Under the pieces are notes generated by a model. That model worked only from the letters and a program-made list of their open reading frames with translations. It was not told the DNA's origin and searched no databases. A DNA stretch of 64,000 bases from Viscum album (Eukaryota > Streptophyta > Magnoliopsida > Santalales > Viscaceae): assembly GCA_963277665.1 (NCBI GenBank), contig OY728165.1, positions 1,753,766,772 to 1,753,830,771 on the forward strand, read 5' to 3'. Below are positions 39,408 through 50,999 of the stretch, in pieces (the stretch's first letter is position 1; each line of letters begins with the position of its first letter). A program made the translations under genes and the position numbers.

Positions 39408-41265
39408 AGGACATAAATATATAATAGTATTCACGAATAACACCTAGATTGGATATCTATGAGGTGAAACTATACAACAATTTAGAATGGGATATATTAC
39501 TAATTTCCCCTTTTGTCCTTAAAATTTTATTTTTCTCCTTTATTCTCCCCATCCACAAAGTAGAACATGAACAACTCCCATTTCCACCCTCGATAATGAA
39601 TTTCATGTACTCTGTCACCTAATATCTGATTCATGAAGTGTCTATCACTTCATTCACTCTAAATAAGATAATGATTCTTTATACTTCAATCGTCTACTAC
39701 TATATCCATATTATGTGTTATCTCAATGCAACCTAATATACCCTATTTCTAGTGAATTTCTATGGAATTTTTTAAGATTATAATGGATTATGATTCTTCC
39801 AACCATAAGAGGTTGGTGGTATTTAATTTCTCTACAAAATAATAGTTATTTATATGTTCTTATATTGTGTTTCACATCAAACATTTTGTCGGTTACCTCT
39901 AAAATTAATAAATAATCAATTTTGTTAATAAGAATCATCCTATAATTTATATTAAACCTATTTATATGGTTGGACGCTATTGAATGCAACATGACCCAAC
40001 CCTTTGGGGGTGGGGTTTACTAAATCTTATTAAATACCCTTAATGCCTTTTAATTAAAAAACTAGTTTGGTGTGTGGGGATAAACCTTTATAGTGCAACA
40101 AGTTGACGAATTAAATGAGTTATTAAGTGATTTCAATAATATATATTCGATCTTGGAATGGTTCTGACATGACTGAAATATTTTAATTTTAAATTTATTT
40201 AGATACACTCATCATGGAGACTTTTTATTTCATGATTGGGATTTACTACGGATATGTAATGAGTTGTTATGTGTAAAAAATATAACACCTAAACCTTTGA
40301 TAATAATAATTATTGAATTAATTAATTTAATAGTTGTTTTAGAGTGTGCTGGTTAATTGTTCTTTGATTATGATCATGTATTAATTTTATTTCATCCTAA
40401 TTGTTATTATTATTATATATTACTAATTTCTTAATGTGGAATGGTTATGTTACATAAATCCACCCATTAAATAATAATAACTATTAGATAGAAAACTCTA
40501 CATTATTTATTATGAATTATTAGACATAGAACTCGTTATTATTTATTGGGTATTTTTTGTTAAGTAGATCCTGATTCTTTATTGGAAGTTATTGGAAATT
40601 TCGAGAGACATAATTTATTAGGATGTTGTACACGACAGCCTACATCTTTGGTTGGTTTTATAAAGAATCAAATTTTATTACCCAGATAGGATTAATTAAA
40701 AGATTCCCCTTATTGAAAACATGAGACACATACGATATATGTTTTATACATCCAACATTGTCTGAAGTATGTGTGAACATCTAGGTATCCCCTGAGGATC
40801 TTGAGCCTAACATATTTTATTTACATTACCTCATTACATTTATTATACCTAGAAATTGATCATTTTATTTTCACAAAATGGATATTATAAGACAAAAATT
40901 GTGGATGAATATAGAGTTATACTAATACCCTATTTTGGATTTCATTCAGTTCGTTAATAAGATTCATGGTTTTAGGTAGTGATAAATGGAAGAAATCGAT
41001 TACGAATTTCTAATTTCTATTATAGAGATGGATATATGAGGAGAGGAGGGAGCGAGTTCAAAGGATACTATTTTGGTACCATCCTGAGAATTGAGGAAAT
41101 ATCTTCCTTAAATTTAATTTAAATTACACAACATATTGTGTTATATGTTATACATAGTATATCATTCCTGACATGAAACAATTTTTTTACCTTGATTTAC
41201 ATAAAAGATTGTCTCCCTTTACGAAATTGTGTTACACAGAAGCCTGATTCCTACCAAACAATAAT
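39408..41265 (+). repeat. 3' LTR of G1, second part
   Basis: Continuation of the G1 3' LTR after the copia element. It aligns along its length with 23500-25450 of the 5' LTR (TTTCCACCCTC near 39581, GGTTGGTGGT at 39811, CCTTTTAATTAAA at 40048, TTTATTGGAAGTTATTGGAA near 40581). The LTR end is placed near 41265, where a GTGTTACACAGAAGCCTGAT segment pairs loosely with 25400-25430; the exact base is uncertain. Confidence 0.7.
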
Positions 41266-42000
41266 GTACTATTAATATTATTTTATTAATATAATAGATA
41301 TTACCTACTTTTTATAATGGAATGAAATAATATTACTCAATAAATTTTGAAATCATAGTTTACACATGTTTATAAAAAAAATTAATTGGTTACCAAATAA
41401 TTATAAATTAAAATAAATACCAATTGAATTTAAAGGATGTGTATTTATGAAATAATATTTTTATGTAAATAATAGAGTTTTATATATAGTTATTAAATTA
41501 ATAAAAATTAGATAAATATATTAATTAAATTTATATTTTATATGTTTAATAAAATTCTTTGAAATTATTTTAGTAGGTTTGATATTTTGAAGATATGAAT
41601 AAATATATTCTTAAGAATAAGAAGGTGTATATTTTAATGACAGTTTTACTATCTATTAATGGTGAATATATATTAAATATAAATTTAGGTATGTTAATAA
41701 TTTTTATTTCAAAACTTCAAAATATTCTTTAAAAGCATAATATAAATAAATTAGATATTTTTTGGTATTTTTCCAATAAACATTGTATTTTGTGTAACAG
41801 TGAATTGCCCTAAATTCTAATTGAAAACAAGTTCTTCATCTGAACAATTCATGGTGTTAAATAATTTATTAAAATGTATTAAAAGTATAATTATAAAATT
41901 TTATATCTGTTAATCCAATAATGTTAATTTAAATAATTTCCGTAGTTATTATAGATCCAGAATCCTCAAAAACGTTTGATCATTTTCACATTAAAAACCC
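41266..42000 (+). repeat. Partial copy (C) of the A/B repeat
   Basis: 41540-41830 matches the left part of repeats A (49490-49750) and B (60760-61010). Shared points are AAATTATTTTAGTAGG / AAATTATTTTAAAGG, a GTTTTACTATCTATTAATGG / GTTTTACCACCATTTAATGG segment, and a GGTATTTTTCCAATAAACAT segment. It is truncated and AT-rich, without coding potential, and lies between the end of G1 and the LTR-like region of G2. Confidence 0.5.
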
Positions 42001-42725
42001 TCAACGTAATTGTCCAATTTTCAGGATTAATATTAAATTAATTTCATCCCCTTCTATGATTTGATTTATAAAATTTGATTTCATATTTAGAGTCATAAAA
42101 ATTAATAATATCCAATTACATTGACATAGTTTTTTACTAAATATATTAGTGAAAGAAATTTAAATAAAATTACAACCATTAAGGTTAAAATAAGTTTACA
42201 TAGTGGTTGAACCTTAATCTTAAAGGGCCAAATGACATATAAACAAGTTATAAACCCATAGGATATCCATGAATTGACCATATAACCTATTTTATCTAAT
42301 TTGTATCATTATTTTAGGCACATGATGTAATGGATTCTACAAAATAGTGTTTACATTTTCATATTAAGAAGAGATCAACTCCCTTTGTACTTTGAACGGG
42401 AAATCATCCACACACTCACTAATCAAAACCTATCAAGACCCATTGTCTCAACAAACCCATACACATATAATATACCAAAATCTATCTCATAATCCTAGAT
42501 ACTTCAATTTTTGAAGATATAAATCCATGAAAGTTGTTTTTTATAAACCAAAAATGAGATACCTAAAAAAGAGATGGCATTCTTCAACGATCAATCATGG
42601 TTTTTCTATTTATACAACACACTAATTATTAATATTCCATGAATATATAATAAATATTGTATCCAAAATATTTTAATAAGTTTTCACGTTATCTTTTCTA
42701 CCTACACCTACACACACATCCATCA
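42001..42725 (-). repeat. Tail of the G2 LTR family (inverted)
   Basis: Read on the minus strand, this has the landmarks of the tails at 1.26-1.5, 12.15-12.4 and 16.3-16.55 kb: a GAAGAATGCCATCTC..TTAGG stretch, GGTTTATAAAAAACAAC.TTC, then GGGTTTGTTGAGACAATGG and GTTTTGATTAGTGAGTGTG. The order is the same as in the + strand copies. It is non-coding. Confidence 0.5.
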
Positions 42726-42734
42726 TATTGTAAA

Positions 42735-43360
42735 TGAATGTACCATTCGTGTGTACGAAGAACTACCACCTCCTGAAGCGATTTTGTTCGTTTATCCTTG
42801 GATACCACTCATGGTTGTAAATAATGTTGGAAAAAATATTTTTATATCATAGAGATGATTTTATTATTTTATTCATACTTGTTAACTGTTATTTAAAAAA
42901 TAATAACTATTTCTATTTTTTGTAAAAAAGATAACATTTGTTTGAGGGCTTGTAGACTACCACCTCCTCAATGTGATGAGATATGTTCACAAAATAACAA
43001 AATGTACTAAGGATTTATTTAATTAAAAATATGTGACATAAATAACATATATATGATTTTAATTTACTAATTATTGTTCCGTAAATATAATATGTCAATG
43101 TTTATTTCCCCTTCACAAACATAAAGAGTGATAATGTTGTTCATAAACCTGTGGACTATCATCTCCTCGACGCTATGTGATTTCTTTTACAAGATAGAAA
43201 TTATCTAAAGATGTATATATGATTAAAAAATATAGTATTTATTATTTAATTGTAATTCAGGAAATGGAAATGTTACTATTCTTATGTTCATAATGATAAT
43301 TGAAAAAATTCGAATGTTACACCTGTGTATGTACGATCTATAATCTCCATGAATTTAATG
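42735..43360 (-). repeat. ~190-bp tandem repeat array, 4 monomers (array 3, inverted)
   Basis: Reverse-oriented cores have their CTACCACCTCC-type segment at 42772, 42957, 43156 and 43339, a period of 185, 199 and 183 bp. The best copy reads GTGTACGAAGAACTACCACC then TCCTGAAGCG. These are the same units as arrays 1 and 2. Here the array lies downstream of G2's pol and LTR start in G2's own orientation, which ties the array to the G2 LTR family. Confidence 0.75.
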
Positions 43361-45574
43361 ATGGTTCTTTTTTCCTAAAAAAATTAATGATTGGTTTTAA
43401 ATTCAAAATTTATGTATAAATATTATTATTTTTTCATGATTATTATTTTGGATAATTTTTCATAATGAACCCTTATCAAGAACTAGCTCGGGAACCCTAG
43501 TATGAAAATTATTGGGCCAATAAATACATAGTCGGAAGGGCATTCATGATCCCCATGGGCTAGAGAATAACAAATATAATAATAAAAATGAATTTGGAAA
43601 CATATTTTTCAAAATATTATTTAATAAAGATAATGTGACAATATTTATAAAAAATTCCACATAGGGGAGTGTACCAGAAGTCAAATAGATATAAAAACTC
43701 CAATGTACTGTAAAAATGTACTAGAAAATAGAAATAACATCCCAGGTACTAAATAAAAAAACTCTCCAAGTCCATGAATCAAAAAATATATCCACCTCCA
43801 AGTGGTTTTTTACCCCTGCTCAATCCTAGAAGGATATAATCAGTAAAAACTCGAAGAAATATGTTGGGTGTGAGAAATAATCCAAGTAGGGTCTCACCAA
43901 GGATTCCATAATAATATGAAAAAAATTAATTAAGAAAATAATTATCTTTCATTAAAAAAATGTTTTAATTTCATGATCATATTAAAAAATCATGCGTTAA
44001 AATTCATATTATGGAATACATTTCATATGATGGAAGTAATTTTTTAAAAAAAATGAAATAAAAAAATTATATATAAAAACTCATATAAAAAAATGAATGT
44101 AATATATTTTATAGACATTAGAAAATATTTATATCTCATATATAAAAAATCATTCAAGATGGTCATCTACCATGAGCTACGACAGTTCTAGGTTATGGGA
44201 TCCTAAAAAACTCATGAGATAATTAAAGTAATGTGTACAAAATTCCCTCAACACTGGAAATAGGGGTCTTATCTACGTCATATTGTGGAATAATATGTGA
44301 TAAGAAAATTTCTGTTATCATTGTAAAGTGTCAATCTTGTGCTAGGGCATTCTAATCTATGCGTGTTTGTCCCAAATATGGAACTAAATAACTAGGATTT
44401 TATGTTCTATAGTATAAACCAGTGATCGTAAACATATTTTAAGAAACCTTATAATATAGTTAAATTCCATTATCCAATTTCATACATTCCAATTTTCAAT
44501 TAAAAAAATGTATTTCTAATTAAAATAAGTATTTTTTTAGATAAAACCAAGAGGTATCCTACAAAACCATTTTAAGAAAATTTTCCCATATATGAATTTG
44601 AAATGAATTTGAAATTCAATTACCAAAAATAAATTCAACAATTAATTTTAAAAACATTCCATCAATTTCAAAATTTGACTCCAATAGTTTAAATTCCAAC
44701 TATTTTTCATAAATTTCACAATCACACCCTTATTCAAAATATTTGGGGGGTTTTCCAATTTCAAGCCAAAATCCGATTTCCAAAAACCCCAATTCTATGG
44801 AATTCAATTTTTAATAAAACTATTGAATGAAAATTTATTTATAAATTTAAATTAAAGTAAATCAACAATGAAGAAATTTAATATCAATGAAAATTATGAA
44901 TCATAAAAAAACTACCTACATCGAGATCACGGTTCTCGAATCACCGAACCCTAATTGGGATTTACTAAAAAAGAATGAAGACAACAAAATAAATGAATAA
45001 GACCAATGCATAAGATCCAAAAATGAAGAGAATTAGATCCTCTAACCAATATAGATAAATACAACATGGACACTAACAAGGAAAGGGTCGAATGACATTC
45101 ACCATGCTTTGTTCATCATCTAGTATGGCTATGAGGGTCAAAGAACTTCTCTTGGGAGATCACAAGGATGGATAAAAAGATATGGGGTGGTACATGTCTA
45201 TAGGGAACCTAAAAAGAGGGTTATGTGTATTTAATACTTAAGATCAAGATTTATAAAAATATCATACACATGATTCCTTGGGTACAGTCACACTGTTTTT
45301 CCAAACCATGTTCCCTAGTCATGAACCAATTTTAAATGGGTTGTACACTTTCTCCTATGTGGGTGCATGGTTCTTTTATCCAAATACTAACCGTGATAAA
45401 ACAATTCTTACTAGGTTTTCACAATTTTGGAGAACTGTGCACCAACTGTGCTCTAGCCCAGCAACATTTAGAGTTTTTAATTTGTATCCATATACACACA
45501 TAAACAAAATCAAACAATTTTAAGATTTAAATTGTTCCTTATGAAGCCCTAAAAAACAGTAACAGGATGTCACA
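43361..45574 (-). repeat. Proximal part of the G2 3' LTR
   Basis: On the minus strand it starts TGTGACATCCTGTTACTG at 45574, directly after a polypurine tract that follows pol, as expected for a gypsy 3' LTR. It runs leftward through a CCTACTTGGATTATTTCTCA segment near 43890 and a CTAGCCCATGGGGATC segment near 43550, both shared with 11.4-11.8 kb on the + strand. Whether the LTR ends near 43.4 kb or includes the array and tail (to about 42.0 kb) cannot be decided. The + copies keep all three parts together, which favours a single unit of about 3.5 kb. Confidence 0.6.
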
Positions 45575-45585
45575 ACCTCCCAACC
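45575..45585 (-). promoter_or_regulatory. Polypurine tract of G2
   Basis: The minus strand reads GGTTGGGAGGT immediately before TGTGACATCC. This is the usual gypsy tract and LTR start, with two T interruptions. Confidence 0.7.
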
Positions 45586-45614
45586 ATAGATCCTTTTTAT
45601 CCCCTAATGCACAC

Positions 45615-45985
45615 TAAAAAGTTTCCATCTGAAAAAGATGAGGCAAATACTCTCTCTTTAGTACCTCTCTGACCAAGGTCTTGAAATTATCAAAACAAGG
45701 CTTCCAAAGCACATGAACCAAAGGTTTCACCATCCCACAATGTTCCTTGGTTTCTAAATCTAGTATCCTGACTAGCTATTCCGTAACCGATCAATCAAGT
45801 TCAACCTCCAGATAAATTTTTCAAAGAAAATGTGTTGGATCACATAGATACCTTAATTTTTTAGATATATTGAACATGTTTTGTATCGACGACAGTTGTG
45901 GTGGATGCACTAAATGGTAAAAAACATTTACCACCTACTCAACAACCTCAAAATGGCCCAAAGATTGAGCATCATGCTTCCATTT
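45615..45985 (-). pseudogene. G2 pol C-terminal (chromodomain-like) region
   Basis: Near 45650-45760 the frame yields LWKPCFDNFKTLVREVLKRE and PHLFQMETF, which fits the pol terminus pattern 'V.VLW.....EEATWE.E..MR..YP.LF'. It ends about 40 bases before the polypurine tract. The central part down from 45985 is too decayed to assign residue by residue. Confidence 0.6.
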
Positions 45986-45989
45986 CGTC

Positions 45990-47160
45990 CCAATTCATCG
46001 ACAACACAATCAAGGTGAATCAATAATGAATACATGGTCACCAACTAAGATTTCCAATGGTGTTAAATAGTGATAATCAAAAAAATTCACGACTCTATTC
46101 CATCAACATTATCTTACAAATCTAATAAATAATTATTTTCATCTCTTGATCTATTATTGGTCCAATCATGTAACATTCACAAATATAAGAACAACAGAAT
46201 GGATACTTTCTAGGACATTAATACAAGTACTCAAAATGATTCATCATGAATATAGAATGATAAGTATCATTATAAGAATACAATACCAGCCCAAAATGAT
46301 CTTCACAATCCCCAAAAAAGATGAGAATAGAAGCACGAATAATATCCTCAAGAATTTGATAGCTCAGTCTATTTTACAATTCGACTACAGATGGTATATA
46401 ATTATCAATTAAATATAATATCCTAGTACCTTCTGAGGGCCTCTCCATAAATTATATGTGAACCAAGAAACCATATCTGATACTATAGATAATGTAACTC
46501 AATGTAATAAAACAATCTCTTTCACATAGAGATTTCCAAACCCCTCATCTTTTCTTGAATAACGAATGGTAACAATGTCATTAAACATATTCATACTATT
46601 TATCATAGCCCATATCTCATTATTATTTTTTTGGTATGTGTAAACCAAAACACATTTTCCATAAAATTATTATACCACTACCAAGAAATAATTGGAAGTA
46701 ACTAATTTAATATTAGAGGTCAATGTTTCTCTTCTATGACCTGTTGGCATGTGTAACAATGAGAGAAAATTTCATCAATGTGTCAACACAATAATCACTA
46801 GAAGAATAGGCACTACATGTCATAGAACATCATTTTGGTTCCTAGTTTCACTGCCCACTGAGTATTCTAGAAATTACCCATCACAACTTTATTTACTATT
46901 AAGGACACACAAAATGATTCTGATAGCATATTAAGTCATTGGCGGAGAATGAACAGTCGGGAATAGTTTCATAACTATAAATAGAGACTCTAATTCTACA
47001 GATATCATCATCAAGATTATGATCTAGAAGAATCATATTGAAAACGGAGGATATCAACTGGAAACTTGGTAATGAAACCTCAACCCTAGATTCCCTATTT
47101 CCAATATGCAATATTGAAAAAAAATCCCTAAAGTTATACTCTTCTAATAATTTCTTCATG
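45990..47160 (-). pseudogene. G2 connection region and integrase
   Basis: An open run of 86 codons at 46899-47159 fills the RNase H/integrase connection. Near 46740-46770 CQQVIEEKH is the end of the HHCC zinc domain ('C..CQ..K.E'). Near 46440-46490 a SIVSDMVSWFTYNLWRGPQK run matches 'SIVSDRDPRFTS.FWR..Q', the second catalytic Asp block (SDRD to SDMV, Asp kept). Near 46290, GLVLYSYNDTYHSIFMMNHF matches 'L.EFAYNNSYH.SI.M.PFE'. Stops separate the pieces. Confidence 0.8.
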
Positions 47161-47329
47161 ACCTAGATTGGGAGTTTTGTACTCAATGAATAACAATGTA
47201 AATACCTTTCCCTAGGTTATAGGAAATGTAAAAATTTAATGGTTTCATGTATTCCAGCGAGAGGATCTAGAAGAGATTCAAATGTTTTTGAGAGAATGTA
47301 AAACTCATGTTCTGGTGAAAATAAAACAT

Positions 47330-47640
47330 GGAAAGCAATTCTTTGTAAAGGAAATAGCACCATATCATTGTTGTGTTTGTCACAACTGAAAGTTCATGGC
47401 CATGGTTAAATAATTCATTTCACATGGCCTGAGAAGAGGAGATCTATAAGCTATAATTTGAACACAATTCATAATAAAAAAACCCAAACCTAAATTAGAT
47501 GCATCATAGAAGACCACAATGCCTTGTTCAACCTATGGAAGAGTGGACACCGATGTAGTAGTAGAAATTATGTTTATATAATAAAAAAACACTTATATTT
47601 TTAATCCAATGAAATCATTACACCATTATATAATAGAGTA
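47330..47640 (-). pseudogene. G2 RNase H
   Basis: YDASNLGLGFFIMNC at 47465-47508 matches the gypsy RNase H start 'YCDAS..GLG.VLMQ'. It is followed by IIAYRSPLLRPCEMNYLTMA, matching 'VIAYASRQLK.HE.NYPTHD'. One frame with few stops; the first catalytic Asp is kept. Confidence 0.82.
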
Positions 47641-47859
47641 GTCAATAGAGAAGGTACCATTGATTATTATTTAATGAAAATTTGATAACACCGAGATATA
47701 CCCATGAAGATCCAAATATCAAAAAAAAAACATTTCATATATATTCCCATGTAATAATAGCCATCACCTTTTTAGGATGGATTGAAATACGATATTCTGA
47801 CAACATATGTCCCAAGAACATCACCTCCTAGATCCGGAAATCACATTTCGAAAGCTTAT

Positions 47860-48560
47860 AACAAAGTAGGTGATTTATCAACAATTCTAGATCTGATTGT
47901 ATATAACCCACATGATCATACTCAAACATAATGTAAATGATGATGACATACACATAGACTACCATAATTGTATCAAGGTACTCATGGAAAATGATGTTCA
48001 ATAAATCCTCCAAGGCTATTAGAGAACTGTTTAGATAAAAACACATTATAGAGTACTCATAATGGCCATACCTTCTATAAAATTTTGTTATTTGAATGTC
48101 AAATTACATTATCCTCAACTGATTGTAGCCAAATTCAAGATAACGCTAATAGAACCACTTATCCCCTTTAAATTTATCATATAGATCATGGATCCATGTA
48201 AACAAATACCTAGTCATTATCATAAATAAATTTTGTTTTTGATAATCAATACAAAGGCTCAGTGGGAATTCATCCATTTTAACAAATTAAATTGGTTCCA
48301 CCCTTGGTGATCCACTGGGGAATATAAAAACTTTCTCTTGAAGATCATGAAATTATGTCATCAGCACATTCATTTCATATAGTTCCATGTGGTAACATTT
48401 AATAGAAATTTGTTGAGTACCATGCTCTAAATCTATTGAAAACTATACCTCATTAATCAATGGAAAACCATAGATGTCATAAGGATACATGCTAGGAAAC
48501 TCGATGATAACATTAATGATATCACTATTGAATGATTACCTCTCTAAATCAAATGTGAAC
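47860..48560 (-). pseudogene. G2 reverse transcriptase
   Basis: Reading leftward: VIIEFPSMYPYDIYGFPLIN near 48500 (family 'EFPDVFP.EL.GLPP'), IDLEHGTQQISIKCYHMELY near 48420 (family 'IDL.PGT.PIS..PYRMAP'), VFIFPSGSPRVEPI near 48330, and FPLSLCIDYQKQN near 48260 (family 'G..R.CIDYR.LN'). A 72-codon open run at 47828-48046 has IFHEYLDTIMVVYVYVIIIY, which is the catalytic YVDD block changed to YVYV, then a HVGYIQSDLELL segment. The domain is complete in outline but dead at the active site. Confidence 0.9.
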
Positions 48561-48589
48561 ATAGATATCACATTCCCCAACTCCAGCAA

Positions 48590-49070
48590 ATATTGTTCGG
48601 TACTGATCATCCTTGGGTCCCATTATCCTAGAAAGGCATGGTCCACACCATTAGGTGTAGTGATGGAGAGACATAAAAGATAACAATCAATCCATAAATT
48701 ATTGGTATTGAGCCAATCCATCCAAAAAATGACGTCAAGATATGTTATATTGAGAACATGAAAACTCCAAGAAAGATCGATATCTGATTGAGAAAAAACA
48801 CATGGGGGAGTACAAATACATTTCTCTATGTTCGTTCAATGGGGTATTGTAATATCCATCACAAAAGATAGAACATCCATAGAAATATTTATGACATTAA
48901 AAATATTGGTATAAATAATCTAAATAGATGAACCTCTATCGAATAAAGCAGTCACTAATGATGAAGTTATAGTGATGCTACCTCTTATGGTCACTAGACC
49001 TATATCTGCTTAATATAGAGACTCTTATGTAATGTGAAGAATCTAGCCTCTGATTACCAATGGATGGTTT
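48590..49070 (-). pseudogene. G2 aspartic protease
   Basis: The frame near 48930-48990 reads DIGLVTIRGSITITSSLVTA then LFDRGSSI, matching the gypsy protease pattern '...G.+.....A..LFDSGAS.SFI'. The catalytic DSG/DTG is changed to DRG. Near 48705-48740, LDVIFWMDWL matches 'YDVILGMDWL', with NLWIDC following, as the family expects. A segment near 49040 (RLDSSHYIR) may be the end of the gag-protease linker. One frame covers much of it, but stops are present. Confidence 0.8.
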
Positions 49071-50925
49071 CCATTTATTCCTGATGAATCAGTTTCCCCC
49101 ACTGTTCTCTATAGAGATAATGACCCGGTTCCACTATAGTGGAGTGGAATAAATATTTTAGAACATCTGTAAATTACATGAGTATCCACAAGATCTATAT
49201 ACCATGTGTGACTTAGTAAAAGACCCCTTAGAATGATAAGACATTCCATAGTTGTAGAAAATAAACAAGCCTATCATAGTGTAACACATTAAGATTTGAT
49301 AGTATTTCTCATTTTAAATTTGATTTCATTAACTAGATAGGGTCCACACAACACGAATCATAAACGAACAATGATATACAATTAAATATAATTATTTTGA
49401 AAAAACTATTATATCCTAAAAATTAATTTTTTTGGAAGGAGGACTATTATAAAAATAAAGAAATATATATATATTATATATTTAATTAAATTTTTTGATA
49501 TTAATCCAAATTATTTTAAAGGAATACGATAAAAATGAATCCAATTTTTCAAATCAAGAGACTATATTTTTTCTAAACATAGTTTTACCACCATTTAATG
49601 GCTCTGTTATTTTAAAACTAAATTTGTACATTTTTATAAATTCTGTTATTCCCAATAAATTTCTTTTTAAAAGTGTACTCTAAAAAAATTTAGGGTGCGA
49701 TTTTAGTATTTTTCTGAAAATATTTATTTTTTAGTGAATAAATGAAAAATCATGAATTTTTTAAAACTATCATTTTAATTATATTAATAGTATATTAATG
49801 ATTTAAATTGTAACATCTGCTATAAAATTATATATAAAATTTTACTATCTTATTAATTATAACTTAATATAATTTTATCTTATTATATGTAAATAAATAT
49901 TTTAAAAATAATAAATTAAAGTTTGGTATTTTTATAAAACATTTATATTAATTTTCAATTTTATAAATAATATATTGATTTAAAATAAAATTTATTCTCA
50001 AAAAATATAATCATAGAATAATTGTTTTTATTATTATTATAAGATAATTTAATGAGACCAAAATTAATTTTTCAAAGTGTTGGAAAATTCATTATAAATA
50101 TAAAATTGGTATTTTCCAAGTTAACATTCTTTTTATTTAAAACATAGTTTTATAATATTTATAAAATTATTTTCAGTAAAATGGTGTTTATTTATAAATT
50201 CCACACATCAAAGAATGGAAAGGGATATTTTTTTTGGATTTTTTAAAAATACATGAATTATTTGGGAATGGAGAAATATTTTAAATTACGGTATATGTAT
50301 ATTATAAGATAAATACACTATTCTATGAGTCATTACTGATCTAAGAACCATAATATAATTATATATGTATCTAGTTTTGTTATTTGGTCATGGAATCATC
50401 ATTATTCATTATCTTGATCAGAAATAATAAGCTAATGAATTAAATAATAAAAAAACACCCCTCTTCTCTAATATACCACATCTTCTCCTCACACCAATTA
50501 ATCATTTATTATTATACAGTTACTACCCAATAATATTCACATATGACTTACCCAATTATAGTAAAAATTGGTATTAAAAAAATTCCAATTCCAATCCCCT
50601 TATGGTGGTTGTAAAGGAGAGGAATTCAAGAGGTAAAACCATGTATCCTTCTCTTTCAATTTCATTCACAATCATTTATTTTCATATCCACACCTCACCT
50701 CCTCTATAAAAACATTCATGACAAAATATGTATATTATATATACTAGAATATTATTTTGTTACCTTAAAATCCATAATCTGACCCCATTATCCTCTCCCT
50801 TTTATTTTAATAATGAAAATTTCATCAGTGATGTTACAATTTACCACCATCATGGATGATATGTCTTTATTTTCCATTTACTCATTCATAGATTGTAATG
50901 AAAACATTATTCCAGGAAAGTCTGA

Positions 50926-50943
50926 ACCAGGTGTAAGCCTGGT
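50926..50943. other. Perfect 6-bp-stem hairpin downstream of ORF1 stop
   Basis: ACCAGG-TGTAAG-CCTGGT forms a perfect 6-bp stem with a 6-base loop. It lies about 60 bases past the ORF1 stop on the minus strand, within 10 bases of the point where similarity to repeat B ends. It could be a 3' signal of the inserted unit or chance. Confidence 0.45.
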
Positions 50944-50999
50944 CCCGCAAAAAAATTTTAAAGGAAAAGTGAAAGTAAAGTCAGTAGAAAATAAAAACG

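Larger units (their letters stand above)
23190..41265 (+). mobile_element. Ty3/gypsy retrotransposon G1, interrupted by a copia element
   Basis: Complete but dead element in + orientation. Order: 5' LTR (to about 25526), tRNA-Met-type primer-binding site, decayed gag, protease, reverse transcriptase, RNase H, integrase with chromodomain-like tail, polypurine tract (30859) and 3' LTR (30867 on). The 3' LTR is split by the 8265-bp copia insertion at 31138-39402 and resumes at 39408. Without the insert the element is about 9.8 kb. Domain order PR-RT-RH-INT places it in Ty3/gypsy; the integrase tail suggests a chromovirus (Tekay/Del-like), which is inference. Both LTRs share long collinear landmarks but are strongly diverged, so insertion is old. 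Outer ends are accurate only to tens of bases. Confidence 0.85.
45586..49300 (-). mobile_element. Ty3/gypsy retrotransposon G2, 5'-truncated internal region
   Basis: Decayed pol in minus orientation. Protease is near 48.95 kb, reverse transcriptase at 48.5-47.9, RNase H at 47.6-47.4, integrase at 46.85-46.0 and a chromodomain-like end at 45.8-45.6 kb, followed by polypurine tract and LTR. Gag and the 5' LTR, expected above 49.1 kb, are absent; the AT-rich repeat A starts there instead. It was either truncated on insertion, cut by a deletion, or broken by repeat A. Details are in the domain entries. Confidence 0.85.
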
